Origin: Rhizobium sp. Root708
GTDB taxonomy: Bacteria > Pseudomonadota > Alphaproteobacteria > Rhizobiales > Rhizobiaceae
DNA: 64,000 nt
Direction of reading: 5' to 3'
NCBI RefSeq assembly: GCF_001429725.1
Contig: NZ_LMHV01000023.1
Span: 248,767 to 312,766, forward strand
Of the stretch, positions 7,785 to 16,877 are shown in pieces. Position 1 is the first letter of the stretch. Every line of letters begins with the position of its first letter. Below the pieces are notes generated by a model. That model saw nothing but the letters and a program-made list of their open reading frames with translations, had not been told where the DNA came from and ran no database searches. A program made the translations under genes and the position numbers.

Positions 7785-9383
7785 TCACGCGCTCGGATCG
7801 ATCCACAGGTCGCCGAAGCTCCAGTTGAGCCCCTGCGATCCCGTGACGTAGTTCTTGACCCTTTTGTTGGCGACGATCTGGGCGCCGGCGGCGACGAGAT
7901 CGATGGAGGCCACCTCGTCGTGGATCAGATGCTGGAATTTGCTCCACACCTGCCAACGCTTCTTCTCATCCGGCTCGGTCGCGGCCGCCTCGAGCAGCTC
8001 GTCCGCCTCGGCGTTCGAATAGTGGCTGGCATTCGAGAACGGCAGGCCGATCTTGAAGTTCTTGCTCCAGTAGGCGCGCTGGATGCCGAGCGACGGATCG
8101 AAGGTGTTGGAGAGCGACTCCACCACCAAATCGAAGGCGCGGTCGGTGTAGACGGTCTTCAGGAAGGTCGGCAGGTCGTATTTCTTGATCTCGATGCCGA
8201 CGCCGATCTTTTCCAGCTGGCTCTTCAGGACGTCCGCATAGCCTTGCGGCAGATAGGAATTGTAGGTGAGCCTCAGATCAAAGCGCTTTCCGTCTGCCTT
8301 GCGCGGATAGCCGGCTTCATCCAGCAGTTTTTCGGCCGCTGCCGCATCATGGGGATGCGCCACGACGCTCTTGTCGTACCACTGCGGCAGCGCCGTGCTC
8401 ACAGGGCTCGGCGAAACCTGCGCATAGCCATAGAGCGCGACGTCGACGATCTCCTGCAGGTTGATTGCCTGGGCGATGGCGAGCCTGACCTCGCGCTTGG
8501 CAAACAGCGGATTGTCGTAGTTGAAGAACAGCTGCTGCTGCGGACCGGAATAGGCATAGGTGGTCGTGTCTACAATCAGATTCGGCACCTGCTTCAGCCG
8601 GTCGAGATCGGCAAGCGGCACCGGATTGTCGCCGATATCGGCCTCGGCCGTCTCCAGCGCCGCCGACCTGGCAGCCGGGTCGGTGACGACGCGCAGGATG
8701 ATGCGGTCGAGATAGGGCTTTCCCGCATCCCAATAGTCGGGGTTGCGCTCGAAGATCAGATGGCTGCCGGCCACCCATTCCGTCAGCTTGAAGGGGCCGG
8801 TGCCGATCGCCGTCTGCAGCGTCTGCCCGTCGCCCGGCGCCAGCTTTTCGAAGATGTGCTTCGGCACGATCGGCGATTCAGAGCTCGACTGCGCTGCGAC
8901 CAGGAAAGGAGCCGGCTTCGACAACACGATGATAGCGGTCAGCGGATCCGGCGTCTCGACCGCCACCACGTTCTGGTACGTGATGCGGCCGCGCGGATGC
9001 GCTTCCTTCAGCCGGAAGATGGAGAAGGCGACGTCGTCGGAGGTGAAGTCCTCGCCGTCGTGCCACTTCACGCCCTTGCGGAGCTTGAAGGTATAGCGAA
9101 GATTGTCGTCGGAAACCGACCATTCTGTCGCCAGCAGCGGCTGCGGCCGGACGTCGAGGTCGAAGGTCAGCAGTCCCTCGACGATCTTCGGGCCGATCGC
9201 CTGGCCGGTGCCCGACGAGGTGTTGATGGCGAAAAGCGCGTTGCCCGGGTCCACCCGGTAGAGCCAGTTCAAGGTCCCGCCCGTTGCGGGCGCGGCGCTC
9301 TGTCCAAAAGCGATCGACGGGAGCAAGGTGCTGGCGCTCGCAAGCAACATCAGCTGGTTGAAACTGCGACGGTTGATGGACAC
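7785..9383 (-). CDS. Tat-exported family 5 solute-binding protein (organosulfur island, copy 1)
   Basis: A 532-residue SBP_bac_5 (DppA/NikA-like) periplasmic binding protein. The signal peptide carries a twin-arginine motif (NRRSFNQLMLL) and appears cleaved near IAFGQS. Family landmarks are LLATEWSVSDDNLRYTFKLR, GVKWHDGEDFTSDDVAFS, ERNPDYWDAGKPYLDRI and YWSKNFKIGLPFSNASHYSN. The start is GTG at 9383 with GAGGAG upstream. It heads a leftward operon with the rhodanese, DszC-like and DszA-like genes but no permease. The likely partner is the DppBCDF set at 20797-24695. Paralogues sit at 15192 and 24970. The ligand is inferred to be a sulfur compound, not a peptide. Confidence 0.88.
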   Translation of the reverse strand: MSINRRSFNQLMLLASASTLLPSIAFGQSAAPATGGTLNWLYRVDPGNALFAINTSSGTGQAIGPKIVEGLLTFDLDVRPQPLLATEWSVSDDNLRYTFKLRKGVKWHDGEDFTSDDVAFSIFRLKEAHPRGRITYQNVVAVETPDPLTAIIVLSKPAPFLVAAQSSSESPIVPKHIFEKLAPGDGQTLQTAIGTGPFKLTEWVAGSHLIFERNPDYWDAGKPYLDRIILRVVTDPAARSAALETAEADIGDNPVPLADLDRLKQVPNLIVDTTTYAYSGPQQQLFFNYDNPLFAKREVRLAIAQAINLQEIVDVALYGYAQVSPSPVSTALPQWYDKSVVAHPHDAAAAEKLLDEAGYPRKADGKRFDLRLTYNSYLPQGYADVLKSQLEKIGVGIEIKKYDLPTFLKTVYTDRAFDLVVESLSNTFDPSLGIQRAYWSKNFKIGLPFSNASHYSNAEADELLEAAATEPDEKKRWQVWSKFQHLIHDEVASIDLVAAGAQIVANKRVKNYVTGSQGLNWSFGDLWIDPSA

Positions 9384-9733
9384 GCGAAGAACTCCTCTTT
9401 GGTTGGATTTGGTCCGCTGAGGGGAAGCTTCGGTGCTGCGTTCGAAAAGGCGAAGTCAAAGTTTCTTCTCGTCTGGAAAAGAAAATTTGCGTCCGAAAGG
9501 CTGTTCGCGGTCAGCCCGATGCGAAGGAAAAGCTGCTCAATTTCCATGCTTCGGCAGGATGAGATTTCGCCAAAGAGCAAGCCGGCGAAACGCCGAAATA
9601 CGGCGCCCCGGCGAAAGAATTTCTTTCCGCGAAATCAACCAGATATTTCTGGACTTGAACGGCGGGCCAGCCAACCGTTGACGGGAAATAGCGGGGCAAA
9701 CGCACCCCGTTACCGTTATTCCCGGGAGGCAAC
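9384..9733. promoter_or_regulatory. Divergent promoter region of two organosulfur operons
   Basis: This 350-bp gap separates the leftward operon (9383-4031) from the rightward one (9734-13866) and contains no convincing gene. Two symmetric elements stand out. One is an imperfect palindrome GCGAAAGAATTTCTTTCCGC at 9611-9630. The other is a 14-bp palindrome CCAGATATTTCTGG at 9639-9652. Both could bind a LysR-type or other dimeric regulator of both operons. No promoter hexamers are assigned. Confidence 0.45.
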
Positions 9734-10912
9734 ATGCCGTTCGAAACAGATGCCGACGATACGCTTCTGGCAAAGGCGGGCGAGCTGCGCCAAGCGTTTC
9801 ACCTCGATGCCGTCGAGAGAGACAAACAGGGCGGGAGGCCCGTCGAACAGATCAGGCTCCTGAAGGAAAGCGGGCTCCCTTCTGCGCAGATCGCCAGGGA
9901 ATACGGCGGCCAGGGCGCCTCGTGGTTGACGATCCTGCGCATCGTCAGGGAATTCGCCAAGACCGACGGATCGATCGCCCATCTCTTCGGCTATCACCAC
10001 CTGCCTCTCAACCTCGTCTTGTTTCGCGGCTCGGCCGCGCAGAAAGAGAAGTGGCTGACCGGCTCGGCGGCAGGAAACTGGATCTGGAGCAATTCCGGCA
10101 ATGCCTTGTCGAAGACGTCGAGCGGCAAAAGAACCGCCACGGGTTGGATCATCAGCGGCAGCCGCCCCTTCTCCTCGGGCACGCATGTCGCGGATTACAT
10201 CCAGATTTCCTGGGAGAACGCCGATGGCGCGCGATTGACCGCTGCCGTTCCTGCCGACCGCGCCGGCATCGTCATCGAAAACGACTGGGACGGCATCGGT
10301 CAGCGACAGACCGGAAGCGGCACCGTGCGCTTCGTAAACCTTGAAATTCATGACGACGAGTTGATCAGCGCGCCCGACGTGCCGCTGACGCCCTGGTCCT
10401 CCCTGACCTCGCTCCTCCAGCAGAGCGTCCTTCTCAATGTCTTTGTCGGCAGCGCACAAGGCATCCTGGAAGAAGGCCGCGACTATACGACGACGAGTTC
10501 ACGGCCCTGGATCTATTCCGGCGTCGAACGACACGTCGACGACCCCTGGATCAAGCGCCAGTATGGCGACCTCTTTATCCGCACGCTGGCGGCAGCCGAG
10601 CTCGCCGACAAGGCGGCCCGCAGCCTTGATGCAGCCTATGCCGAGGGTCCCTCATTGACCGCAGCCGACCGTGGCGCCGCCGCGATCGATATCGCGACCG
10701 CCAACGTCTATGCAGGCGAAGTCGGGCTTGCCGTGTCCAGCGAGGTCTTCGAGGTGACGGGCGCCCGCTCGGCGACGACCGCCAACGGCTTCGACCGCTT
10801 CTGGCGCAATGTCAGGACGCACACGCTTCACAATCCCGCCGAGTACAAGAAACGCACCGTCGGCACATGGCTGCTGACCGGCGAATTCCCCGTACCGGCC
10901 ATCTATCGCTGA
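9734..10912 (+). CDS. SfnB-like acyl-CoA dehydrogenase-fold monooxygenase
   Basis: A 392-residue SfnB/DszC-family flavoprotein. Recognisable blocks are RDKQGGRPVEQIRLLKESGL, REFAKTDGSIAHLFGYHHL, ISGSRPFSSGTHVADYIQ, DWDGIGQRQTGSGTVRF, YSGVERHVDDPWIKRQYG and the C-terminal DRFWRNVRTHTLHNPAEYKK. Family members oxidise sulfur compounds such as sulfones with FMNH2 and oxygen. The ATG at 9734 follows GGGAGG. It is the first gene of a rightward operon with a DszA/NtaA-type oxygenase 11 bp downstream, a DUF3088 gene and a second, frameshifted copy of itself at 12648. It is clearly paralogous to that copy. Confidence 0.88.
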   Translation: MPFETDADDTLLAKAGELRQAFHLDAVERDKQGGRPVEQIRLLKESGLPSAQIAREYGGQGASWLTILRIVREFAKTDGSIAHLFGYHHLPLNLVLFRGSAAQKEKWLTGSAAGNWIWSNSGNALSKTSSGKRTATGWIISGSRPFSSGTHVADYIQISWENADGARLTAAVPADRAGIVIENDWDGIGQRQTGSGTVRFVNLEIHDDELISAPDVPLTPWSSLTSLLQQSVLLNVFVGSAQGILEEGRDYTTTSSRPWIYSGVERHVDDPWIKRQYGDLFIRTLAAAELADKAARSLDAAYAEGPSLTAADRGAAAIDIATANVYAGEVGLAVSSEVFEVTGARSATTANGFDRFWRNVRTHTLHNPAEYKKRTVGTWLLTGEFPVPAIYR

Positions 10913-10923
10913 AAGGAACCGCA

Positions 10924-12282
10924 ATGGCGAAACGCAAGGACAAGATCAAGCTCGGCGCATTTCTGCTTTTTACCGGACACCACGTCGCCGCATGGCGTCA
11001 TCCCAAGGCCTCCGTCGGCACCGAGTTCGAGAACTATGTGGAGCTGGCCAAGCTGGCGGAAGCGGCGAAGTTCGACACGATCTTCTTCGCCGACGGCGTG
11101 GCCGCGCGCATCAAGGATGTCGAGGCCGCCAGCCGCAAGGCCCACAGCGGCGTCTACCCCTTCGAGCCGATCACGCTTTTGTCTGCTCTATCCTCCGTCA
11201 CCCGCAATATCGGGCTGATCGCCACCGCCTCCACCAGCTACTCCGATCCCTACAATCTCGCCCGGCAGTTCGGCTCGCTCGACCGGCTGAGCGGCGGCCG
11301 GGCCGGCTGGAACCTGGTGACCTCCTCCGACCCCGACGCCGCCTTCAACTTCGGCCATGAGACGCAGATCCTGCATTCCGACCGCTACGAACGGGCGGGG
11401 GAATTCGCCGATGTCGTGCTCGGCCTCTGGGACAGCTGGGAGGACGACGCCTTTCCGCGCGACCGCGAAAGCGGCCGGTATTTCGATCCGGCCAAGCTGC
11501 ATCGGCTCAACCACAGTGGCAAGCACTTCAAGGTGCGCGGCCCGCTCAACATTCCGCGCTCGCCGCAGGGCCGGCCGGTTGTCGTCCAGGCCGGCGCTTC
11601 CGAGCCCGGCAAGGAGCTTGCCACCCGCACCGCGGAAGCGATCTTCGCCGCCCAGATCACGCTCGAGGAAGCAACCGGCTTCTATGCCGACGTCAAGGGC
11701 CGGCTTGCCAAATACGGCCGCTCGCATGACGACCTGAAGATCCTGCCCGGCATCTTCCCCGTCGTCGCCCGCACGCGGTCGGAAGCCGAGGAGAAGTTCC
11801 AGTCGCTGCAGGAGCTCATCCAGCCGGAGGTCGGCCTGAACCTGATTTCGCAACTCTCGGGCGTCGACCTCAGGGACTATCCGTTGGATGGGCCCGTACC
11901 CGAAAATCCGCCCGCGACCAATGCCGGCAAGAGCCGACAGGCATTGGTGCTGGATCTCGCCCGCCGCGAGAACCTGACGATCCGCCAGCTCTACCTGCGC
12001 ATCGCAGGCGCGCGCGGCCACTGGCAGGTCGTCGGCACGCCCGATGATATCGCCGATCAGCTGGAGGAGCGCTTCGAAAACTACGGTGCCGACGGCTTCA
12101 ACATCATGTCGCCGATCATGCCGGGCGGGCTTTCCGATTTCATCGAGCTCGTAGTGCCGGAACTGCGTCGGCGCGGCCTTTTCCGCCACGAATACGAAGG
12201 GTCCACGCTGCGCGAGAACCTTGGTCTCAAGCGCCCAGAGAATAGCCTCGCCACCCGTGGCGGTGCCGTCGCGGCCGAGTGA
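10924..12282 (+). CDS. DszA/NtaA-type flavin-dependent monooxygenase (LLM class), second copy
   Basis: A 452-residue luciferase-like monooxygenase of the NtaA/SnaA/DszA subfamily. Diagnostic blocks are IKLGAFLLFTGHHVAAWRHP, FDTIFFADGVAARIKDVE, ASTSYSDPYNLARQFGSLDR, LSGGRAGWNLVTSSDPDAA, RGPLNIPRSPQGRPVVVQAG and ASEPGKELATRTAEAIFAAQ. The ATG at 10924 has AAGGAA upstream; an in-frame start at 10867 lies within the previous gene and was rejected. It pairs with the SfnB-like gene 11 bp upstream, the same two-component arrangement as 5335-6588/4031-5338 but in opposite order, and needs FMNH2 from an unlinked reductase. Confidence 0.88.
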   Translation: MAKRKDKIKLGAFLLFTGHHVAAWRHPKASVGTEFENYVELAKLAEAAKFDTIFFADGVAARIKDVEAASRKAHSGVYPFEPITLLSALSSVTRNIGLIATASTSYSDPYNLARQFGSLDRLSGGRAGWNLVTSSDPDAAFNFGHETQILHSDRYERAGEFADVVLGLWDSWEDDAFPRDRESGRYFDPAKLHRLNHSGKHFKVRGPLNIPRSPQGRPVVVQAGASEPGKELATRTAEAIFAAQITLEEATGFYADVKGRLAKYGRSHDDLKILPGIFPVVARTRSEAEEKFQSLQELIQPEVGLNLISQLSGVDLRDYPLDGPVPENPPATNAGKSRQALVLDLARRENLTIRQLYLRIAGARGHWQVVGTPDDIADQLEERFENYGADGFNIMSPIMPGGLSDFIELVVPELRRRGLFRHEYEGSTLRENLGLKRPENSLATRGGAVAAE

Positions 12283-12292
12283 GTGGAAACAC

Positions 12293-12634
12293 ATGAGCCG
12301 CGACACTCTTTTTCTCATCGCCCCCGGCTTCTCGGATCCGAAACAGCCCGGCCAGACCTTCGTCTGCCCCCATTGCAACGCGATCGAGGGGCTGCTTGCA
12401 AGCTTCCCCGAGCTGGCGAGCCGGCTCGACATCCACCGCGTTCCTTTCCCCCGTCCGCGCACGCGGGTGATCGAGGCGGTGGGCGAAGAGAACCAGTCCC
12501 TGCCGGTGCTGGTGCTCGCCTCCAACCCGCCCCCCGATGCCGCGGACTGGAGAGGCAAGCGCTTCGTCTCGAAGACCAGCCGCATCCTCGAGCTTCTCGC
12601 CGAGCGACATGGCTTCCCGCGATTGCATGACTGA
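12293..12634 (+). CDS. DUF3088 family protein, thioredoxin-like CxxC
   Basis: A 113-residue cytoplasmic protein that I recognise as DUF3088: MSRDTLFLIAPGFSDP, FVCPHCNAIEGLLASFPEL, IHRVPFPRPRTRVIEAVGEE and NQSLPVLVL. The CPHC motif at about residues 24-27 and the alternating secondary structure suggest a glutaredoxin/thioredoxin-like fold. No function is established to my knowledge. The ATG at 12293 is 10 bp past the oxygenase stop; there is no strong ribosome site beyond GTGGAAAC. Its position between two oxygenase genes suggests redox or sulfur-relay support of the pathway, which is inference. Confidence 0.75.
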   Translation: MSRDTLFLIAPGFSDPKQPGQTFVCPHCNAIEGLLASFPELASRLDIHRVPFPRPRTRVIEAVGEENQSLPVLVLASNPPPDAADWRGKRFVSKTSRILELLAERHGFPRLHD

Positions 12635-12647
12635 TGGAGGAACGACG

Positions 12648-13866
12648 ATGACCGTAAAGCCCGCAGGCTTCGAACCAGCCGCACTGCCGCCCGTGCTCTT
12701 CGAGCCGGACCGAACTGATCCCTACCTCGCCAAGGCCGCCGAACTTCGCGACATCTTTGCAACTGATGCCGTCGCGCGCGATCAACAAGGCGGGCGCCCT
12801 ATCGAGCAGATACGGCTGCTGAAGGAGAGCGGTCTCGTCAACCTCCTCATTCCCCGAGAGTTCGGTGGCGAGGGACAACCCTACTCCACGGCGCTTCGGA
12901 TCGTGCGCGAATTCGCCAAGGTCGACGGTTCGCTTGGCCATCTCTTCGGCTATCACTTCAGCCCGATCCAGAATGCCCTGACCAACGCCAACGACGAACG
13001 TTTGGCCGCGATCCTGCGGCGCTCGGCGCAAGGCCGCTGGTTCTGGGGCAATACCACGAACAGCTTTTCCAAGAGCCTCTTCGGCAAAAAGATCGAAGGT
13101 GGCGTCCTCTTGAACGGCTATCGGCCATTCGCCTCTGGCTCGCACGTCGCCGACTATTATGGTCGCATGGGAAGACGAGGAAACAAACGCCCGCAGCTTC
13201 GCCTACATTCCCGCCAATCGCGACGGCATAACGATAGCCGACGATTGGGACGGCATCGGCCAGCGGCAGACCGGCAGCGGCCGTGTTTTCTACAAGGATG
13301 TCTCGATCACGGATGACGAAATCCTGCCGGAACGTCCGAAGGACGCCATATCGTTGCTGGCACCCCAGCAGCAACAGAGCGTTCTTCTCAACGTCTTCAT
13401 CGGCAGCGCCCAGGGCGCCCTTATCGCAGCGCGCGACTACACCATCACGAAATCCCGCCCCTGGATCTATTCGGGGGTCGAGCGCCATGCCGACGATCCC
13501 TGGATCAAGCGGCAATACGGTGAGCTCTGGACCAAGGTGCAAGCCGCCACAGCGCTTGCCGACCGTGCCGCGACTGCCATCGACGCCGCCTACGCCAGGG
13601 GCCCGGCGCTGACCGCGGAAGAGCGTGGCGCCACGGCAATCGCGGTTGCCTCGGCCAATGTGTTGGCCGGCAAGGTCGCACTCGAGGTCACCAGCGAGAT
13701 ATTCGAAGTGATGGGAGCCCGCTCGGCCGTGCGCCCCTATGGCTTCGACCGCTTCTGGCGCAATGTCCGCATCCACACCCTCCACAATCCGGCCGAGTAC
13801 AAGACCAGGAACGTCGGTTCATGGTTCCTGACCGGTGATTATCCCGAGCCGGGTGTTTTCCAATGA
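12648..13866 (+). pseudogene. SfnB-like monooxygenase with an internal frameshift
   Basis: A second SfnB/DszC-type protein split between two frames. The first runs from the ATG at 12648 (GGAGG upstream) with RDQQGGRPIEQIRLLKESGL, VRIVREFAKVDGSLGHLFGY-type sequence and YRPFASGSHVADYY. The second resumes at about 13159 with MVAWEDEETNARSF, DWDGIGQRQTGSGRVFYKD, YSGVERHADDPWIKRQYG and HTLHNPAEYKTRNVGSW. Aligned with the intact paralogue at 9734 (HVADYIQISWE), the break lies near 13155-13162. It is explained by loss of two bases or gain of one in TATTATGG. Both halves are otherwise conserved, so this is either a very recent mutation or a sequence error. The combined protein would be about 406 residues. 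Confidence 0.8.
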
Positions 13867-13881
13867 GCTTGAGTGGCGGCC

Positions 13882-14892
13882 CTACTCGGCCGCCATCATA
13901 TCCGCCGCCGGTCGAATTCGCCGGGCGATGATCTCGTCCATTGTCTGCAGGGCGCGCGCCTCGGCAAGCAGCCACTCGCGGAACAGATCGACGCGCATCA
14001 GCCGCCCCGTATGTGCCGTCGTCGCGAAGAAGTAGGAGGAACTGACCGGCTGCGGCACACCGAAGGGGCTGACCAGCCGTCCGGAGCGAATGTCGGCTTC
14101 CGCCAGCCTGATCTTGCCGAGCCCCAACCCCTGCCCCGCCAGAGCTGCATCGAGGACAAGGGAAGACTGGTTGAGGCGGAAGCCACCATGCGACGGCCGA
14201 TAGGCAAGCCCGGCCGCGCGCAGCCAACCGCTCCAGTCCGGGCAGGACTGATCGCGCTCGGCCCCTTCTTCATGCAGGAGCGGCACATCCTCGATTGCCT
14301 CCGGCTTGCCCCACAAACCATGGGTATCGGCGAACTCCGGGCTGCACACCGGCAGCACGGCTTCGGAAAAGAGATGATCGACGATGAGTCCCGGATACGG
14401 CCCGCTGCCGTAGCGGATCACGCAATCGGCATCGCCGGCATCAAGGTTGATCAGCTGCGTCGACGCATCCACAAGCACCTGCAGCCCCGGCGCCGCGCGC
14501 CGCAGCGCGTCCAGTCGCGGGATCAGCCACTTGCTTGCGAAGGACGGAGCGACGGATATGCGGATCGGCTGCTCATCGTCGCTCTGGACGAACTGCGCCA
14601 TGGCGGCGAGGACGGCGTCGAAGGCGCCGGTCAATCCGGGCACCAGGGCCAGACCTGCAGGTGTCAGATGCAACTGGCCACGCACGCGATTGAAAAGCGG
14701 CTGGCCGAGGTAATCCTCCAGCAGGCGAATCTGCTGGCCGACCGCCGCCGACGTTACATGCAGCTCTTCGGCGGCGCGGACGAAATTCAGGTGCCGTGCG
14801 GTCGCGACGAAGGCCCGCAGCGATGTCAGCGGCGGTAGCCGCGCAAGCGTCGGCTGGATTGTTTTTCTGCGGGTCTCGGCGAACGTGCTCAT
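13882..14892 (-). CDS. LysR-type transcriptional regulator (GcvA-like)
   Basis: A 336-residue LysR-family protein. The winged helix is at about residues 22-82 (LTSLRAFVATARHLNFVRAA, EELHVTSAAVGQQIRLLEDY), followed by a periplasmic-binding-like effector domain from about 105 (ISVAPSFASKWLIPRL, GDADCVIRYGSGPYPG). It resembles the GcvA/AmpR subgroup. It is transcribed away from the solute-binding gene at 15192 and converges on the frameshifted oxygenase at 13866. It is the only regulator inside the organosulfur island, so control of one or more of the island's operons, perhaps with a sulfur metabolite as effector, is a fair inference. The ATG at 14892 has no strong ribosome site. Confidence 0.9.
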   Translation of the reverse strand: MSTFAETRRKTIQPTLARLPPLTSLRAFVATARHLNFVRAAEELHVTSAAVGQQIRLLEDYLGQPLFNRVRGQLHLTPAGLALVPGLTGAFDAVLAAMAQFVQSDDEQPIRISVAPSFASKWLIPRLDALRRAAPGLQVLVDASTQLINLDAGDADCVIRYGSGPYPGLIVDHLFSEAVLPVCSPEFADTHGLWGKPEAIEDVPLLHEEGAERDQSCPDWSGWLRAAGLAYRPSHGGFRLNQSSLVLDAALAGQGLGLGKIRLAEADIRSGRLVSPFGVPQPVSSSYFFATTAHTGRLMRVDLFREWLLAEARALQTMDEIIARRIRPAADMMAAE

Positions 14893-15191
14893 GGGCTGAT
14901 TGCACCACAGACGCGCCCATGAAGACGAGAACCGGCTTTGCTTCCGTTCCCGCAGAAAGGAACATTTTCTTACGCCGCGAGCACCGATCGGGGATGCAAA
15001 AACTCATTTTCGAGAATTGTCTATATTTTTAGTAGATTAAAGCGACCGACGCTGGCCACCGGGATCCTCAACGGGAAGTTTTCCTTTCCCGGACAGGGAG
15101 AAAAACATTCTTCCGGTTTTGCGCCACGCTGCCCGATGATGCTGGCTACGACGCTTCGATAGAGGCGTCCATCTCAATTCAGGGGGTATTC
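14893..15191. promoter_or_regulatory. Divergent region between LysR gene and solute-binding gene 2
   Basis: This 299-bp gap has no gene. It includes an AT-rich stretch at about 15000-15040 (GAGAATTGTCTATATTTTTA) and a CCCGGGA/TTTCC-rich stretch near 15075-15110. TCTA...TAGA arms around 15019-15035 could be a LysR half-site pair, but this is weak. AGGGGG just before 15192 is the ribosome site of the binding protein. Confidence 0.35.
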
Positions 15192-16808
15192 ATGGATATC
15201 AGCAGACGCCAGCTCAGCAAGTTATTCGCCGCGACGGCTCTCACCGCATTTCTGCCGCTCAACGCCTTCGCCGAGACTGCCGCGCCGACAAAGGGCGGCA
15301 CACTGAGCTTTATCGTCGAGCCGGAGCCGCCGACGATCCTCGCACTCGCCCACACGGCCGGCGGCACCCAGAAAGTCAGCCCAAAGATCACCGAAGGTCT
15401 GTTGACCTACGACTTCGACCTGACGCCGAAGCCGCAGCTCGCCACCGAATGGTCGATCAGCGACGACGGGCTGAGCTACACCTTCAAGCTGCGCCCGAAC
15501 GTGAAATGGCACGACGGCAAGCCTTTTACGTCGGGTGATGTGGCCTATTCGATCGAGCTTCTGAAACAGGTTCACCCGCGCGGTCGCGGCACCTTCGCCA
15601 ATGTCACCAAGATCGAAACGCCTGACCCGCTCACCGCCGTGATCAGACTTTCCAAACCGGCTCCTTATCTCCTCAGCGCGCTTTACGGGGCTGAATCCCC
15701 GATCGTGCCGAAGCACGTCTATGACGGCGTTGCGATCGCCGATGTGCCGACCAGTCCGAACGGCGGCGCGCCGATCGGCACCGGACCATTCGTCTTTAAG
15801 GAGTGGGTGCGTGGATCGCACATTATTCTCGAGCGCAACCCTGACTACTGGGACGCGGGCAAACCCTATCTCGACCAAGTCATCGTGCGTTTCGTGCCCG
15901 ATGGTGCAGCCCGCGCGGCCGGTTTTGAGACCGGCGAATTCGACATCGGCGGCGACAATCCGATCCCGTTGAGCGATCTGGAACGCGTCAAGGCGCTCCC
16001 CAACATCGCTGTCGATTCACGTGGCTACGAGACCAAGGGCGATCAGACACAGCTGATCTTCAACCTCGACAATCAGTATCTGAAAAACGTCAACGTTCGC
16101 CGCGCCATCGCCCACGCGATCGACCTCGACGTCATCCTGAACACCGTCTGGTACGGCTATGGCCATGTATCGCCGACAGCGATCAGCACCTTCCTGCCGC
16201 GCTACCTCGACACATCGATCAAGCCCTATGCCTTCGATCTGAAGGCGGCTGAACAACTGCTGGATGAAGCTGGCTACAAGCGCGGCGCTGATGGGGTACG
16301 CTTCGACCTGCGTCTCACCCACAACTCCTACAATGAAGGCTTCAAGCGGGTTGCCGAATATCTGAAGCAGAACCTGACGCGGATCGGCATCAACGCTACG
16401 ATCGATTCCTACGACTTCTCCACCTACATCAAGAAGGTCTACACCGACCGTGCCTTCGACGTGACGGCCGAATATCTCGGCAACCAGTTCGATCCGACGC
16501 TCGGCGTGCAGCGCATCTACTGGTCGAAGAACTTCAAGCTCGGCCTGCCCTTCTCGAACGCCAGCCACTATGCCAACCCGGAGGTGGACAAGCTGCTCGA
16601 AGCCGCATCCGTCGAGATCGACGACGCGAAACGCAAGGAGCAGTTCTTCGCCTTCCAGAAGATCATCGCCGAAGACGTGCCGGTGGTGAACCTGATCGCG
16701 CTCGAAAACGTCACCGTTTTCAACAAGCGGGTCAAGAACCACACGATCGGGGCTGAGGGTGTGCAGTCCAACTTCGCGGATGTCTACATCAAGGATGGCG
16801 AAGGCTGA
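15192..16808 (+). CDS. Tat-exported family 5 solute-binding protein (organosulfur island, copy 2)
   Basis: A 538-residue SBP_bac_5 protein with a twin-arginine signal (SRRQLSKLFAATAL, cleavage near AFAETA). Landmarks are LATEWSISDDGLSYTFKLRP, NVKWHDGKPFTSGDVAYSIE, ERNPDYWDAGKPYLDQVIVR, DPTLGVQRIYWSKNFKLGLP and FSNASHYANPEVDKLLEAA. It is close to the copies at 7785 and 24970. It stands alone, with a terminator directly after it, so its permease must be elsewhere, most simply the DppBCDF set at 20797-24695. The ATG at 15192 follows AGGGGG. It is probably a high-affinity receptor for another member of the same ligand class. Confidence 0.88.
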   Translation: MDISRRQLSKLFAATALTAFLPLNAFAETAAPTKGGTLSFIVEPEPPTILALAHTAGGTQKVSPKITEGLLTYDFDLTPKPQLATEWSISDDGLSYTFKLRPNVKWHDGKPFTSGDVAYSIELLKQVHPRGRGTFANVTKIETPDPLTAVIRLSKPAPYLLSALYGAESPIVPKHVYDGVAIADVPTSPNGGAPIGTGPFVFKEWVRGSHIILERNPDYWDAGKPYLDQVIVRFVPDGAARAAGFETGEFDIGGDNPIPLSDLERVKALPNIAVDSRGYETKGDQTQLIFNLDNQYLKNVNVRRAIAHAIDLDVILNTVWYGYGHVSPTAISTFLPRYLDTSIKPYAFDLKAAEQLLDEAGYKRGADGVRFDLRLTHNSYNEGFKRVAEYLKQNLTRIGINATIDSYDFSTYIKKVYTDRAFDVTAEYLGNQFDPTLGVQRIYWSKNFKLGLPFSNASHYANPEVDKLLEAASVEIDDAKRKEQFFAFQKIIAEDVPVVNLIALENVTVFNKRVKNHTIGAEGVQSNFADVYIKDGEG

Positions 16809-16834
16809 GGCGCGGAGGCCGAGCCTGCACGAGA

Positions 16835-16860
16835 AAGGGGCGCCTCGCGGCGCCCCTTTC
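16835..16860. terminator. Bidirectional terminator between convergent genes
   Basis: GGGGCGCC at 16838-16845 pairs with GGCGCCCC at 16850-16857 around a TCGC loop, flanked by GAAA on the left and TTT on the right. It lies 30 bases after the binding-protein stop and 18 bases after the FAD-protein stop on the other strand, so it can serve both. Confidence 0.8.
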
Positions 16861-16877
16861 TGCATTCAGAGATAAGA

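Noticed and set aside
7392..9863. 823-codon plus-strand open frame
   Set aside because: Antisense to the rhodanese and binding-protein genes, arginine-rich and without any family feature; a shadow of high-GC coding sequence.
11188..12762. 524-codon minus-strand open frame
   Set aside because: Lies opposite the luciferase-type oxygenase and DUF3088 genes, which have clear family matches and ribosome sites.
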